Counted from the first letter of the stretch, positions 40,730 to 54,700 are shown. The stretch: DNA of 64,000 bases from Symsagittifera roscoffensis (GCF_963678635.1 NC_087068.1:26352318-26416317); one strand, 5' to 3'. The notes: generated by a model from the sequence alone, not told the origin. Program-made: numbers and translations.

Positions 40730-42290
40730 TTTTTCGCCCTGAAAAACGTAGACGAAGGATTACGACAAATTGCCATCGGCTACTTGCTCAATTGCATCGC
40801 TTGAAATTGCGCGCGAACAGAGCCTCTCGCAGAGCGACAAAAATTTTTTGAGGTCTCGGGTAGGATGTGGTACTAAACAACGAGCTGAAAATGCTACACA
40901 CTCATTTAGAATTTTGATAGAATGTGATGATAATCTGAGTTATTCAGTTTTACTTCCTTGAGATCTTAGTAGTTCATTTAATTCGCTTAAAAAGAACTTA
41001 CGGTGAATCACAACTTTTCGAATTGCCCGAAGTTATATCAATGCGCCTAGAACAAATCAAGTTAAATTTATTACGGTATTTCAATCATTATGTCGGAGGA
41101 CGGAGCTCAAAAAGGTGACCCGGAGGCTCCGCCGCTGTTTGATGAAACAAAACAGGGGCTATTAGAAAAGCTTGAACTCAAAATAAGCGTTTGGTATTTA
41201 GATATTGAAAATCTAACGGAAAATGCACCGAGACCTTAAAAACATACTGAAATTGGAAAAAAAACTGTAGCTTATGCCTGAACGCAAAAAAGTTTGAGCT
41301 AGCTTTTAATCTTATTTGGGTGAATCCTGTCGCCAAGAATGCTAAATGAAAAAAAAATTTATCTGGAAAATGCTTTGGACTTTATTGATAAACTGGATGC
41401 ACATTATCTCTTGTACCTCAAAAGCACGCCGGTTAAGCTTGTACCTGTTAAGCAAGCCAGAACTCCTATATTTTCTGGTTAAAATTCTTTGTTTTTTTGC
41501 AAGTTAATTTGTTGGAACGATAGGTCATTTTTGAAGAAATTCATTATGTGAGGTATTAAAATGGAAGAAATTCAATTATTTTTGCAAGCAGTGTCCGACA
41601 GCCCAGGGTGGCTTGGGTGTTTCTTTCGATCGCCTAGCGTTTCCTGCTTTTTTAGCCGCATCGAGAGGAGCGAAAAGTAGCTTAAAAGATTTGTTTTTGG
41701 TTTTAAGCATGAAGATGGAACATACAATTATGTATCAAAACTTCGTTTTGATTCAGCAAATTGTGAAGTACCTCCAGAAAATGGAGCTCATAAAAGTTGG
41801 GGGAATCTTTTTTGATAAGAAAACTTCTCAAATGATTTCGAAACTTGAATCTACTGTTGTAAAAAGGTTCAATGCTTACCAGCATAAGTTTGGCCGGGGA
41901 TGGTTGAGTGCCAATCCGTGTAGAAGTTATATAAGAATTTTGTCAAATCAGCGGCTTAGAATCGCGTTTAGACTCCGCCTAAGGCTTAAAAGTTTTTTGA
42001 AAAACGCGTTTGCGAAAAAATTGTAACCCATGATGGATGACATGGTATATCTCGCCTGAAAAAAGCAGGGAGATTCTCTAAGCATTCAAGTTTGAGTGCC
42101 CCTATAAAGCAAAGTTTCACTTCCACTAATTTTTCTTCTTTTCTTAGAGCTAAGACACCTCCTCGGGATTGATCAGAGGGTTATTTGCTCGTCCCATGGG
42201 CGATTAGTAGGCAGCTTTCGTGGGATTTAACGGTATTGACTCTCTTTCCATTAGTTGAACAAGAGCAGGTTCGTTTTAAAACCCCGCAAC
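40730..42290 (+). pseudogene. Decayed LINE-type reverse transcriptase
   Basis: A series of RT-family motifs is spread over all three frames with stops. First is VDEGLRQIAIGYLLNCIA near 40750-40800 (the RPIAVG block), then EDGAQKGDPEAPPLF at about 41096-41140 (the QGDPLGP block). YLDIENL follows near 41195, where the catalytic YLDD has lost its second Asp, then a GGLGVSFDRLAFPAFLAAS block near 41605-41660, and finally PWAISRQLSWDLTV near 42190-42235. This order matches non-LTR-type RT proteins that are common in invertebrate genomes. The longest surviving frame is 41613-42026. Multiple stops and the damaged active site mean it is dead. Confidence 0.6.
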
Positions 42291-43186
42291 GGCGGCGGCC
42301 GAGGCGAAAGATTGCAAATCTGACAAACATAAAGATTTTTTTAATGAGTGATTTTTTTTCTAATAAAATCTTTTGGAATTCAGGTTGCCGCCGGCCCTAG
42401 CACAGAGTTTTTTCTAATTATGCGCTGTAAGAACTTAAGCACGTGTACCGAGGAACCCAGGACAAGTAATTTTTTTTAAAGCAGAGAATCTCCCTAACAA
42501 ATCAAGTGAAGAACGCTGCCTGTTTAATGATAAAACTAATTTCGGTTTAATTTTTCAGAGCCAAGGTAACAAAAGCGCAGCTGAGTATAAGTATCTGATA
42601 GACTCATATCAGGTTAATCTATTCGTGTTTTTTTTTGGTTCTGGTTTTTTATGTGCAGGCAGTATTTTATCAATCAGGTTGGTTTGATTCCCAACCATCT
42701 GAATCTCTTAAGTTCAATCCCAATCGAGTTTATACTTTACTCTTCCATATCCATATCTCCAAGGATTTTGTCTGAAACTTGTGATGCAGAGACTCCTAGC
42801 TGTAATTTGGGCCGATTTGTTATTTGTGACCTTCTGATTCTTTATAACAAAAAAGAAAAAGAAAAAACGTTGAATAGAGCTAACAACTCCGAATGAATGA
42901 TTTAAACAAACAATGGATAAAAAAAAATGCAAGCTTAAGGAAGTTAATCTCGGGTTGTGTTTGTATTCCAAGGTTTTAAAGGCTCACAATGACAATTGCT
43001 TGACTGTGTAAGATGTTCCAAGCTCAGGTAACAGTGTCAGAAATTTATATGAAGAACTTAGTTTCGTGAAACAGCGGTTTTTGCAGAGTTAACAACAGCT
43101 GGCTTGTTGGTGCTTTACAACTTAAAAAATCACCTGCACATTATCCCAGATATAGGTCTGAATAAGATTTTAGCTTCGAATTTCAG
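42291..43186. other. Intergenic DNA, nothing recognised
   Basis: AT-rich. A frame at 42651-42896 has no recognisable features. Confidence 0.5.
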
Positions 43187-46100
43187 TCCTAAACAGTTTT
43201 TGGGTTTTTTTCAAAAACGTACATGCTTAAGTCAAAATTATGACTCAGAAATTTCCAGACACTATAATTAAAAATCTCTTTGTTAATTTGAGAGGTTGAA
43301 AATATTTCATTCTGACTAAAAATTTTAGAAATCAACTGTTGGCTAATTGGTTTAGTTCGTCAAAATGATGAAAGAGAACTAAAAGTTTTGTGAAATATTG
43401 CTATGAAACTTTTAAATTGATGTTTTATTGTCATTTAGATTATTTTTTTGAAAAATCCTGATAATCCACCTAGTTCTGAAATTGTTTTAAGTTTAGTTTC
43501 TCTCAGAAAATCCTTCGATTTCAATTGTAAATTTGCAAAAAACCCAAAAGCGAAAGGCTTAAAAGTCCAATTGTTTCCTTGTTATAGAGCCAGTTTCTAA
43601 AGTTTTGATGGTTTTTCATTGTATAGGGAATATTGACTTAAGAAAATGCTTCATTTTGTTGCAGCTACTTGTTGCAGTTAAAAGTGAGGAAAATCAGTAA
43701 AAGAGCTTTGTTACAGCAATTACTGACCTATCCCTCAACAACAACCCACTGAACCGCGACAAAAACCTTCGTCGGTTACTGGCAGAGAGTCGCTGAAAGA
43801 GAAATGGTGTTGTCGCACGTTGTGGTGAAGAACAGCATCAGCAGCCACAGAACTATCAACTTCCTCACAAAATGATTTGAAGAGCTGACAGGCTTTATGA
43901 AGTCGACGAAGCAGCAGATACCGGCGATCGTCTTTTGCAAACACGAAAGATCGCCCGACTTGATTAGTCAGCTGCCCGACACCAGAGTGCTCATTATCAT
44001 TGTCTCACAACGGCTTTTCTCCGAAAGCAAAAATAGCAATCCGCATCAGCTCAAGGAATGTTTGAAGCTGCACCAGAGTGCAGGAATGGAGCTGAAATTT
44101 TTGCGATTGTTAGGGGCTCACAAAAAAAGACTGGCAGGACTGATTGGCATTATCAGGGGCAACGAACAGAAACCATCGCAGTCAAGGATAAAAAGGAAAG
44201 CAAGACGCGAGTAGAAGCTGAAGGCAGAGGAAGAGTCTGGGTTTTGAAGACAGGGGCGAGGAGGTGAGTGAGAATTGTTTTTCTTTTTGGCTTGTGAGTT
44301 TTATTACTCGTGGCCTGCAAACCAATGACCGCAGATTTTTGCCTGTAAGTTGGCTCAGACAAGTTCTACAGAGAAAACAAATGGGGAAATTTGTGTTAGA
44401 CTATTCGAAATTCTTCAAAAAAGTTCAAAATTTTTTGCTTAGACTGAAGTGTCTAAGAAAGGGCCTGAAAAGCGATCTAATAAGGAATATTTTTTGCTGT
44501 TTAGTTTCCCCGAGAAGGTTTTTTTTTGTTTTTGGACCAAGCCTTGCATAGCTTTCAACTGACGCTACTAAAAATTGAGACTTCAAGGGCTGGTGAGGGC
44601 AGGAAAAAACATGAGAGGGTGGTAGTGAAAGCCCTATTGCTGGTGCAGAAGAAATCCACCAACAGTTGTGTGAAGCGGTTTTCCGCTTCGTGATGCGTCA
44701 AGTTGATGCAAGCTTAAAAACAACGTCAAAAGACCATAGAAAAAAAAGAAAAAGTATCCGAGAGACAATATAAACCACTTGGGGGCGTAATAAGCAATCA
44801 GTTAAGGCGCTTGAAAACAGTGAACTGCGTGGACGGGTACATGAAATGCTGTCAATGGGTCTGAAGCATCCAATAAGAGACAATTGTATTGAAATGCGCA
44901 CTTTTTGGCTTATATCGACACTTTCATAACTGAAAAACCAAAAAAGAAAGAATGAAACTCTATATAAAATAGAAGCCGCGGCAAAGGCATTTGCGAAGAA
45001 GTAAGGAAATATGCTAAAGATAATTGTTTGCTGACTGTGCCTTTCGATAAGTGGGTGGGTTTTTGCGTAGAGGTTGGTTTTTCCTTTGTTGGTGAAAGCG
45101 AAGCTATCACTGATGAGGTGATACTTAAAATTCAGAAAGAATTTAAGAAGAAGTTACTCGCCATGAACACAGGAGACGCGATAAGGGATCTTTTTTTTCA
45201 AAGATGAGGTCAACAGGAGGGCAACTCGCCCGTTTGTACGGTTTAGCGTTCGTTTAGCTAAAGTACGCAAGGCTTAGACACCAGTTCTATCACTTCCGGA
45301 CAGCTCGTATGAGAACCTCAACCAAACGCTTGCAACTTTTTATAACACCATCGATGGAGTCATTATCGTAAAAAACCTTAAATATGCCAGAGAAACAATC
45401 GATTCACTGCTCTAGATCCGGATGAAACCATAATAAAACTTAATGGGTAAAATTGAAACACTAATGTTACCTTGAAGGAAGCAATTGAACGTACCTTACT
45501 GAAGCTGTACCGCCAGGAGCCTCTCCTGAAAATTAAAGAGCAACAATGAAGTACTTTTGAATGTGGTGGTCAGCAAGCTCTGTTTCAAATGTAAGGATTC
45601 ATGGTATGTTCAAATTGATGGTCTAGCAATGGGCACTTCCCTCGCAATAAATCTTGCAAACCTATCGCTGAAAGAGATTGAGTTTGGTCTACGACAAGCA
45701 GGACCGACAGGAGCAGGGATACAGCCAGCGGATGACAAGAACGTTTTGTGTCCATGTTGCAACAGGAAAGAAACATATAGATCAAAAGGGTTGAGTAGGA
45801 GAGATGCCGAAACTGGTACCATCTTAAAGGCAAGGAAGTATGCGATTATGTATGCACATCATTAACCGAGGTAATCTGGTATTCTGAAAGCTGCTGCGCA
45901 CTAAGAACAATAAAAAGGATGCTCAACAGGTAAAATTGTTCCTCATGTATGTGGATGACATTGTTAGAACAGGTAATATTGAGTCAATTCATGTTCTCGA
46001 TCTGGCCATTTCTCTTCAGCCAATACCTAATTTCACTAGAGGAAACTAATTTAAAAGAAGTTTTGCTGTTCCTGGATTTCAACAAAAATGTGTTTCAGGA

Positions 46101-46885
46101 TAAATGGGGAGTCTGCAGTTGTTATCGAAAGCCAACAGATACAGATACTGGAATTCAACTGAATTATAGGAGCTGCCCTCCAACTCAGTACAAGCCCAGT
46201 GCTATCCAAGGTAGACTATTTAGGAGTACATCTAATTCGTAGCAATTTAATAAGGTTATGAAATCTAATCGGGCGCATGGCTGACAAATCAGTACCCTGA
46301 ACAAAAATGTGGCATCGAGGGTAAGTGCAAGCCCCTGGACAGTTAGTGGAGTTCTTCAACTCAACCACCAGAGGATGTGAAGCCCTAAGTGCTCATGGTG
46401 TAATAAAAAGGTATCTAACACCAATATTTCACAAACAGGCTACGAGTTTTAAATAACGTTCTAGTAGTTTCAACAATGCAGACTTGAGGGGAATAACGCA
46501 GATGTTAGTTGGGAAGATACATATAGGTCGATCAACCAAAAACTATTAACAATAGAGGCAAAACTTATCAGGAAAAGAAAAGCGGGCTTGAACAAGCGCG
46601 ATGTATTTAGAACCAGGGATTTGACACTGAAGGTTAGTTCCAAAACATTTTCGGATTTTTTATACAAAAACCTACATGTCTAAATCGAATTTATGACTCA
46701 GAAAACTTAAGATCAAATCTTTTAATCTGAATCATAGTTGACGTGGTAAACTGTGGTTGGCTGACTTTTTTAAAATGGTTGTTCAAAATTAAATGTTTTG
46801 TGAATTATTGTCTATGAAACTAATAAATTGATGTTTCATCGTACTTTAGATTGGTTTGTTTCAAAAACCCTGACGAAGCACATAT
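43187..46885 (+). mobile_element. Decayed Penelope-like element with flanking direct repeats
   Basis: The RT remnant is enclosed by two diverged direct repeats of about 250-300 bp (43187-43480 and 46634-46885). They share TATGACTCAGAAA, GTTTTGTGAA, CTATGAAACT and AAATTGATGTTT in order. Penelope-like elements characteristically carry such pseudo-LTRs from tandem insertion. Coding content is broken by stops and frameshifts. Confidence 0.6.
44264..46240 (+). pseudogene. Penelope-like reverse transcriptase remnant
   Basis: The N-terminal part has LVSFITRGLQ and EIHQQLCEAVFRFVMRQ, then LSMGLKHPIRDN near 44845-44885. RT motifs follow: a GQLARLYGL block near 45220-45245; WYVQIDGLAMGTSLAINLAN near 45598-45660, the QxDGxAMGSPL signature of Penelope-like RTs; YVDDI at 45948-45962 (intact catalytic Asp pair); FLDFN near 46070; and CYRKPTDTDTGIQLNYRSC near 46118-46172. 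At least four frame changes and several stops are needed to read these in order. No GIY-YIG endonuclease segment was recognised after the RT. Confidence 0.65.
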
Positions 46886-47090
46886 TGAGATTATTAAAAG
46901 AATTATAAAGAGCTTTAAGGATTATAAGGACCATAAGGTCTTTTATACATAGATGGGACCATTATAACTCCCTACTTCAGGACAAGATCAAACAAACGGA
47001 AACCTTCAATGAGCAAAAGGAAAGCCAAATGATGAAGACTTCAAGAAAGCGTCGATCAATAGAATTTGTGCGTTTATTTGAACTTTTGTA

Positions 47091-47230
47091 CTCTTTGAGT
47101 CTTTGATTGAGAGTCACAATTTATATAAAATTCAAAATCAATTTGGTGCACTCTTTGAGTCTTTGATTCGGCGTGCCAGACAATACCCATTATTCAGCCT
47201 GGTGAACTCTTTGAGCCTTTGACTCGGTGG
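47091..47230. repeat. Three spaced copies of CTCTTTGAGTCTTTGATT
   Basis: Copies near 47091, 47151 and 47207, about 60 bp apart, the last with two changes. Confidence 0.7.
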
Positions 47231-47458
47231 CCGTGGTAAAGTTGATAATGATTGGTACAAGAAACTGTATAAATGAATCATCTTGTAAGTCCTGTAGCAA
47301 AAGTTTCAAGAGAAAAGAGAAGATACCAAATGTATTTCCTGTGGATTCAACAGGCATATTACTGAAGCGCGGACGCAACTGAGTGCCTAAGGCCCAAGAT
47401 GGATCTTTGAGTAAGACAAAAATGTGCTTCATGTGTGCAATGAACGCAATGCCGCCAA

Positions 47459-47484
47459 TTCAAGACAAGACAAGACAAGACAAC
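47459..47484. repeat. (CAAGA)n microsatellite
   Basis: About four to five uninterrupted pentamers. Confidence 0.8.
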
Positions 47485-47499
47485 AAGTAAGAAGAAGAA

Positions 47500-50400
47500 A
47501 AACAGAATCAAAATCAATTACAGATGAAAAAAATTGAAGGGGGGCAAAAAAGGCCTCAACAAAAAAGTCATGGAAATCAACACTTTTTTTGTGAAATCTG
47601 ACAGTAATGAAATGACGAGGCAACCTCCTGGGGAGGAATGGAGTGTGACAGATGGCATCTGCATTAGAAGTATAGCTCAATAACGACAGGAAACTTGAAC
47701 AGTATAAATCACAAGAATTATTTCATCATATCGAAGTAAAAACGTAAATAAGCGACCTCACAAGAGTTGGAAAAAAACAGGACGACAAATTAGACTGATT
47801 GTATTAAAGCTGCCAAATTATTGGAAGAAGAAAACAATCTTGACATCAGCAGCATGTCAGAAGAATTACGATCAACCTTTGTTCTTAAGCAACGAATATG
47901 CAAAAGAAGATGCGAAAATGGAAAACAACGCTTTGATGAGACGACGTCAGCTAATTGAAGCTGGGAGTCACGTAAAACAAAACCTAAGAGCTCGCGCCGG
48001 GTAGCTATATCTACCAAAAGAAAGACTCTGGACTATTCTAAAGAAAGACAAAATTTCCGATTGACTCCCATTTAGGAACACCGACAACTAGCTGAAAGGT
48101 TTTGGATTCAAATTTTGTAGGCTCATAATACAAAACACGAAAAACGCGCAAAGAAAGTGAATTTCATAAATACTGACCTAGCTGAGTTCTTCTTGATAAC
48201 GGATTTTTGATTTTACCACACTATTTATGACGGTGAACACTTTCTTCCAAATATACAATTTACAGATCTGACCACAAAGAAACCTATTTCTTTTTGAAAC
48301 ATGGTAGTGTCTCACTTCAGTGGAAAAGACGTACTTATCCAAATAAATAACTCAATACATGGAGCAACACTGGCATGCTCGGTAAAATATAACGACAATT
48401 ACGTTCACACGATCAGCTTCTGCAAGCCACCGCTCCCCTCACCAAACCACATCAAATTGGAATATGTAATCAACATTTTTGAGGAGATAATAATTCTATC
48501 AAAAACTTATGATAGAATTTTGATATATGGTGACTTCAACGTAAAAGATGTTGACTGTGCAGACCACACATGGAACTGAAACCCACAAATTGATTGACCT
48601 TCACGTTGAAAACAATGAGCAGCAACTGGTAGATTTCCCGCTAAAATCAACTGTTTCGCTATACTTTATATTACCAACACGAACACCGAAATCAATTTCT
48701 GCAAGAAAGCAGGGAACGTCTTGAATTCAATATCAAACCACGACGCAAAGTTACTCAAAAAAATTGCCAAATTTCATGACAAACTATCAGAGAATTATAA
48801 GCTACTGTATAGCTGATTTTGACAGTATCACTTGGAACATTGAAAATCATGAGTTGAATGAAATATGCTGGAGTAATTTAAAAATTCTTAGCGAACAGTG
48901 GTACATGGGGAAGAAAAACATTGTATTGAAACACACACCGTGTAGAACGAAACATCGCTCAATTTTTTTCAAATGTACTTAACCCGAAACATCACAGCTG
49001 CTGAGGAACCTAAACACAGCCAAATTGAAACGTCCACAAGACCTGTACAAATTTGCAAGACGCAAGTGAACAGATGATAAATGGAGATAAAGTTTAATAT
49101 GAATCAAAGCTGGCGGACACCAGGTCAACAGATCTACTTTTTGATTATTTCAAAAATTCGAAACAACACAGATTCCAGCGTTGGTTCAATAGAAAGTTGA
49201 AATTTCAAATGATCTTTTAATTCAAGAAAAAATATTCTCAAAATAGTTCTCATCAATCAATCTTCCACAAATCAACGGCATGTGAACCTGATAACTCACC
49301 GCCGATTAAGCAATCCTTTCATGACTCGATTTATCGCCCGAGACAGTCATGTACATCCTATCTTACCTAATAACAAGAAAGGCTAGTGGGTTAGACCATC
49401 TGCCATCAAGCTTACTTAAAAGCTACGCGAAAAGCATAAAAAAATTGGTTAGTGAAAAATTTTACATAATCAAACAAACAGAAATTTTTCCCAACTGCTG
49501 AAAAAATCGAATGTGAGTTCACTCCCCAAGAAAGACTTAAAGTCAATTTTAAAAAATTATGGCAAATGTCATTATCACCGCTAATCTCGAAAGTATTCGA
49601 ACGATATCTGTTCATTTATGTGTACAAACACCTACAACCATAATACCACGATTCTCAATACGGATTGCGAAAGGGACGATCATGTGTCATAAATTTTCTG
49701 GTCTTTTTGGACAAAGTGTATCAATCCTTTAATAATGGAATCAAAATACACACTGACTAGGAAAAAGTCTTTGATAATGTTTATCTCAGCCTACCAATGT
49801 CGAAACTGCTCAGATTAGGTATCGTAGGAGGACTTTTAACTTAATGAAATCATATCTAACCAACAGATACCAGAGAAACTGAGTTTGTGGCGAATTATCA
49901 AAAACAGTTCTGATTACAAGCGGAGAGCCCCAAGGATCAATTTTAGCAATTCTACTATTTGTGGTATAGATAAACGACCATCAGAGGTATGTAAAAAGTC
50001 TTTCCGACTGATATGCGCAGATAAAGCAAACTTTACTTCCATTGACACGATAAGTCTTAGCTTTCGAATCGACCTCTGACGAGTGAAGAAATGGAGCGAC
50101 GAATATAAACTACCTCTGAACGTGACAAAATCCTCACAGAGTTCCATGAAACACTCGACAAACACGTTTGACTTCTCTGGCAAACAAATTGAAAGAACAA
50201 ACACTCAAGAAGTCTCAGATAATCAAATATCAGCAGATATGTAGTGGATTATACATATCAAGGCTGCAGTAAATAAAGCTTTAAAATACTCTAAATGTTA
50301 GAAAGAAGCTCACTGAGACTAGAATCAAGAAATTAATCAATTAATTAAAAACCAATGGTTGTCGGTGTCATGCTATACGGAAGTTTCTCCTGGTATCTGA

Positions 50401-50530
50401 AGAACAAAAATCAAAAAGTATTAGAAAAAGCATAGTAAAAGTGTATTAGTTGGATCAAAAATTACTACTCAAGCAAAATAGAGGAGGGAAGAACATGAGA
50501 TGAATATAATTTAGAGAGGCAACCAAATCG
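47500..50530 (+). mobile_element. Decayed LINE with endonuclease and reverse transcriptase
   Basis: A roughly 3-kb degenerate non-LTR retrotransposon. An ORF1-like remnant may lie at 47780-48000 (CIKAAKLLEEENNLDIS). The apurinic-type endonuclease is partly intact at 48301-48579, with ILIYGDFNVKDVD holding the GDFN motif at 48529-48540. The RT follows in broken frames: ISKVFERYL near 49580, SQYGLRKGRSC near 49652-49685, SGEPQGSILAILLF near 49916-49960 in place of the usual SGVPQGSILGPLLF. A C-terminal block near 50355-50430 has the GVMLYGSFSW pattern. It resembles the jockey/CR1-like group. Many stops make it non-functional. Confidence 0.65.
48301..48579 (+). pseudogene. LINE endonuclease fragment
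   Basis: 92 open codons with GKDVLIQINNSIHGATLACS and YGDFNVKDVD, the C-terminal half of an exonuclease/endonuclease/phosphatase fold that nicks target DNA in LINEs. It is cut off by a TGA right after the GDFN region. Confidence 0.6.
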
Positions 50531-51760
50531 TGAGCAAGTGAGCAAAGATACCGTGAAGAAACCGCGATCAATGAAATGCGGGCAGAATTTCTTCATTTGA
50601 TTCAGCGCACTGGTGAATTGACTTCCAAAGTGTGTGAAATTCAGTTATAGTATCGGACTGAAGGAACGAATACTCCATCAACTGTGGCGACAATTTGAAT
50701 CAAATTATAATGAACTAACCGCAAATACCTTGCAAATATGAAAACGTGAGATCCCTTCCCTAGTGGGGCTAAATATATGATACAGACTTAGATGCAAAAA
50801 GTTTGAATCAAAAATATTTAAATAGAGAACATGTCAGTAAAGAACAAATTCTTAGAGCAAAGAACATGTCAAATTGTGTGATCGAAAAGTTAGTTTAAGG
50901 AAACGCTAAGTAAGATAAAAAGTCTCGTAATTTTAAGTAGAAGTAAATATTACGAAATTTTTACGTAAAAATGCTTAATTTTGATGGGTAGGCTGGTTAG
51001 TTTTTTTGCTTAGTTCCATTTAAGTGTGTCTTATGATGTTTCAACGTATGTAAATTTTCCTATATTAACTTTTTTAACCTGAGGACCAGTGATGGTAACA
51101 ATGATTCTAGTTTTCTTGTGGCGAAAACAACTTGAACGTTAGTCATTTTTCGTAAACTGTTTACAAAATATTGGCTTTTGTTACCTCTATATTGCACCAT
51201 CTAAGTATACTTCTTATCATATTACCCAAGTTCCGGAAGATATAATTTTATCCAAACTCATAATTGAGCTTCCGCTTAATAAGCGTCATTAAACCGTATA
51301 TTGATTTTTTTTTTCGATTAACAGAATCAGTCAACTCTATTGATAGCTCGGATTATAATCTGTTCAAATATTTAAGGTTGTCTGGGTTTCTTGGTCTAGT
51401 GTTAAAGACAATGCCTGCGACGTAACAGTCGTAGGTTAAAAAATGGTCCAGAAACTGCCGTTTTTGTTGCTGAAAAATTTTGTTCGGCCTCAATTGTTTT
51501 TGGTTAAGTAACCTTGTCTTGCGTTGTTTCAAAAGAAAATAGATTGTATTCTTTTTTTGGAGAGGTGAGCGTAAAAATTTAGATTTTCAGAGCTATCGAA
51601 AGTTTCCATAATAACAACTTTGTTTCGTTCTCAACGGGAATTTACCCAACTTTGATCGGCTTAGTGTTCGCTCGGTTATTGTTCGTTAATACTTTAATGC
51701 CGTTGTGACATTCGACCAGAATGGCCAAAATGCAATTTGTGCAGACTTCGAGTTTTAGCA
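50531..51760. other. AT-rich intergenic DNA, nothing recognised
   Basis: No supported gene or repeat. Confidence 0.5.
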
Positions 51761-51763
51761 GCG

Positions 51764-54700
51764 AGCCTTCCGGATTGGTGGTTATTAAGAATTAAGGACG
51801 TTATTGGAACGATCAGCCAGACGGTGAGGGCTGGAATATTCTATTAATTTTAAATTTCAAAAATTCGAATTATGACGTCATATTTCTGAGAAACGTCAGA
51901 AACGGCCATTTTGGCAAAAACGAGAAAGAAAAAACACAACAACTTTATCTGCGATAGCGAACAGGACGAAAATCGAGATTAAAAACGACAACGAACTACA
52001 GAATAGCAGAGGACGTTCCGAGTTGCAACTATTGTGCTGCTACAATAGTTGCAAGGCCGTTGCGAACAACGGTGAAGGGCAAGAAGACAGCCCTCCGGAT
52101 TAGGAAGAAATCAAGATTAGCGAGCTTGATCCAGCGGATTCATCAATCCGGAAGGGTAAAGGAACTGAAACTTTTATCCTGTTGCATCAACTTTTAGCTT
52201 CCTGTCATGTCCTGACTTGAATTTAATTAATATCTAGATTCATTTTGATAAGGATGAGAAGCTAGGAGTTGGGGGAAAGGGTTGATCCATCTTCGATGGA
52301 GATGATGATTTTTATCTACTGAACAAAAACAAAAGTAATATAATAAGTAGTAGCCCTGTTTTTAGGAGTGACCTCGTGGTCTGGGGATACTGAGACCCAG
52401 CCATGAGCTCACTATTTGCATGTAATTAAGTTAATTTGAGCGTTCTGGTCGAAGCCGGAGAACAGTAACGTTTTTGTCGACCCGATGTTGGAAAAGACCA
52501 CCGAAAAGTACTGGCTTGGTAGAGACGGTGAAAAGCATGCAAAGCTCTGTTTAGACGCTAGCCAGTCGTCTTAAGACTTATTTTTGTTTTCCGTCGATAT
52601 GTATCTTCCGGGCGAATGTTACATACATGTTTTTATGGCGCTCCTGGGTGTTATTCTTTTTAACATCATGACCGGCAGAACCGTTAAAGAGCACTCCGCG
52701 CCGGTCGGATGCTCACATTAACGCCCTTATTAGGCCTAAACCGCCGGGGCGGAGGGGTGGTTCGGAGCGCGGAAGCCCTCCGGATTACCGTGAATAGCTT
52801 TTTAACTTAGTTAAGACCGAAAATTCACGAACCAGGAAGGGTGGGGGGATCGGCCATTCCCTCATCCCCTGAGTGGTTTGTGACCAAAAACACTTAAAGA
52901 TATAAGTAAAACCAAACAAAAAGTAGTATAGTACCCAAGAAAAACAAAAAACATAAAAAATTGCCGAAAAAACCAAAAACAGTAAAAAAGTAAAAAATCA
53001 GTAGAAATCATCCCCCCAGACAAGATGTGATCCGACCCCCCGTTTGTTGTTGATAGATATATTGTTGTTACAGGCATTTATATCAGACAGGATTGTTACG
53101 ATCAGGTTTGTAGCCCGTTTGTGAGGCTTGTACTGTAGGGTTATTTGAGCATTTAAGCACGTTAATGATAAATTGCGCTCAATCCGGAAGGGTCAGCTGA
53201 TTTGCGCTCAATTCGGAAGGGTCTTGGGTGAAGACCGATCCGGCAAGCAGTACAAGGAGCAACAAGAAGGGGCTCAACGACAACAACAATCGACTGTTGG
53301 GTATCGTTAAAAAGTTTTGTATCCCTTTTGGTACAAAAAGTAAGATAGTAATCTGTGGGGGGCTCGACAGTGCTGCACTGTAGTGACCCTTCACCGAACT
53401 GCGAATATCCGAGTTAAGCACCTTAATTCGGATATTAAGGAAACCCGGAGGGGTATAGTATTACTAATATTATTATTTATATAGCCTATATTAATAGTCT
53501 TATATCGTTTTTCAGTGAAAAACAACGAAAACAGACCGGTTTTTAGGGTCAAAATAGCGATATTTTGATCCCCCCACAAGTCGCGATTTTTGAGATATCG
53601 ATATTTTTTCAAACGGAAAAAAGCGCTAAGTTAGTGTGTTACATCGTAACTGCACTACCACAATATATAGAACCGGTTAAGTTTAGTTTGGAAGTGGTTG
53701 GAACTATTTTGGAACCAAAAACCGAATTTTCGTGATTTTTGAGAAAACGAAACACTATAAATTTAGAAAATTTTTTGAAATTTTTGAGTTACAACAGTAA
53801 AAATAGTTGTTCGGACAACGTCCACTAGTGAATCTACAAGTTTTAAAACCCGCTACCCGAAAGCCTTCCGGGTTGCAGAGAAATCGGACATAACGTGTTT
53901 GATTTGGTGGATTCATCAATCCGGAGGGGTCCAGGTAGCACAGTTTTTCGCAAATTTTTTCTAAAAAAGCGTTTTAGATCGGGTCTTTTGCATTGAACTA
54001 GAAGAGTATAGGCCTTTTGAGCTCGGATCAATAATTTTCAGGTCGAAAGGACCAGATTTGCGGAAAAAGTTAGGTGGAACCTATAAATGAGAAATTTTTT
54101 GAGTTGGCAAGAAAGACGTTTTGGCTAATAACTTTTCGACAACTGGACAGATCCGGTTAATCTTGGTACCATTAGATCAGAAATTAGCTGAACTTACTAG
54201 TAGAAAAAAGAATTACTCGAAAAAGCGAGCGAGAAAATTTTTGGAGATTGTTTTTAGCAAATTACACAAATCCGGAGGGGTACACCCTTCACGTTTTATA
54301 AATTTTTCTGAAAAACCCTTAGACCCCTACCAAAAGGTAATAGCGGTTGAATAAAGTAACTTTAGGCCATTCTAGACCAAAAGGGAGGGCTAAAGGCACA
54401 GCAAAAGCTTAATCGAGCCGAAGTTAGGCCAGCGATAAGACCCTTCACCGTTGGTGTGAATTGTCAAATAAGAAGCTTAACTTCAATCCGGAAGGGTCTA
54501 GGAAGGTAGCACATACCCTTCCCAGTTAATTGAAAGAGCATAATTGCATCGGAGAACGTATCAGGAGGGGTATAGGTTGAAAAAAGGAAATCTCCGAAAA
54601 GCTACTTTTTACAAAACCGGAGGGCTCCCAATCCGGAGGGGTCAAACATTTTCAAGTTAGGAGGGGTCCGAATCCGGAGGGGTCCGAATCCGGAGGGGTC

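Noticed and set aside
47190-48017. Minus-strand ORFs of 75-83 codons
   Set aside because: They lie opposite the LINE remnant and have no recognisable content.
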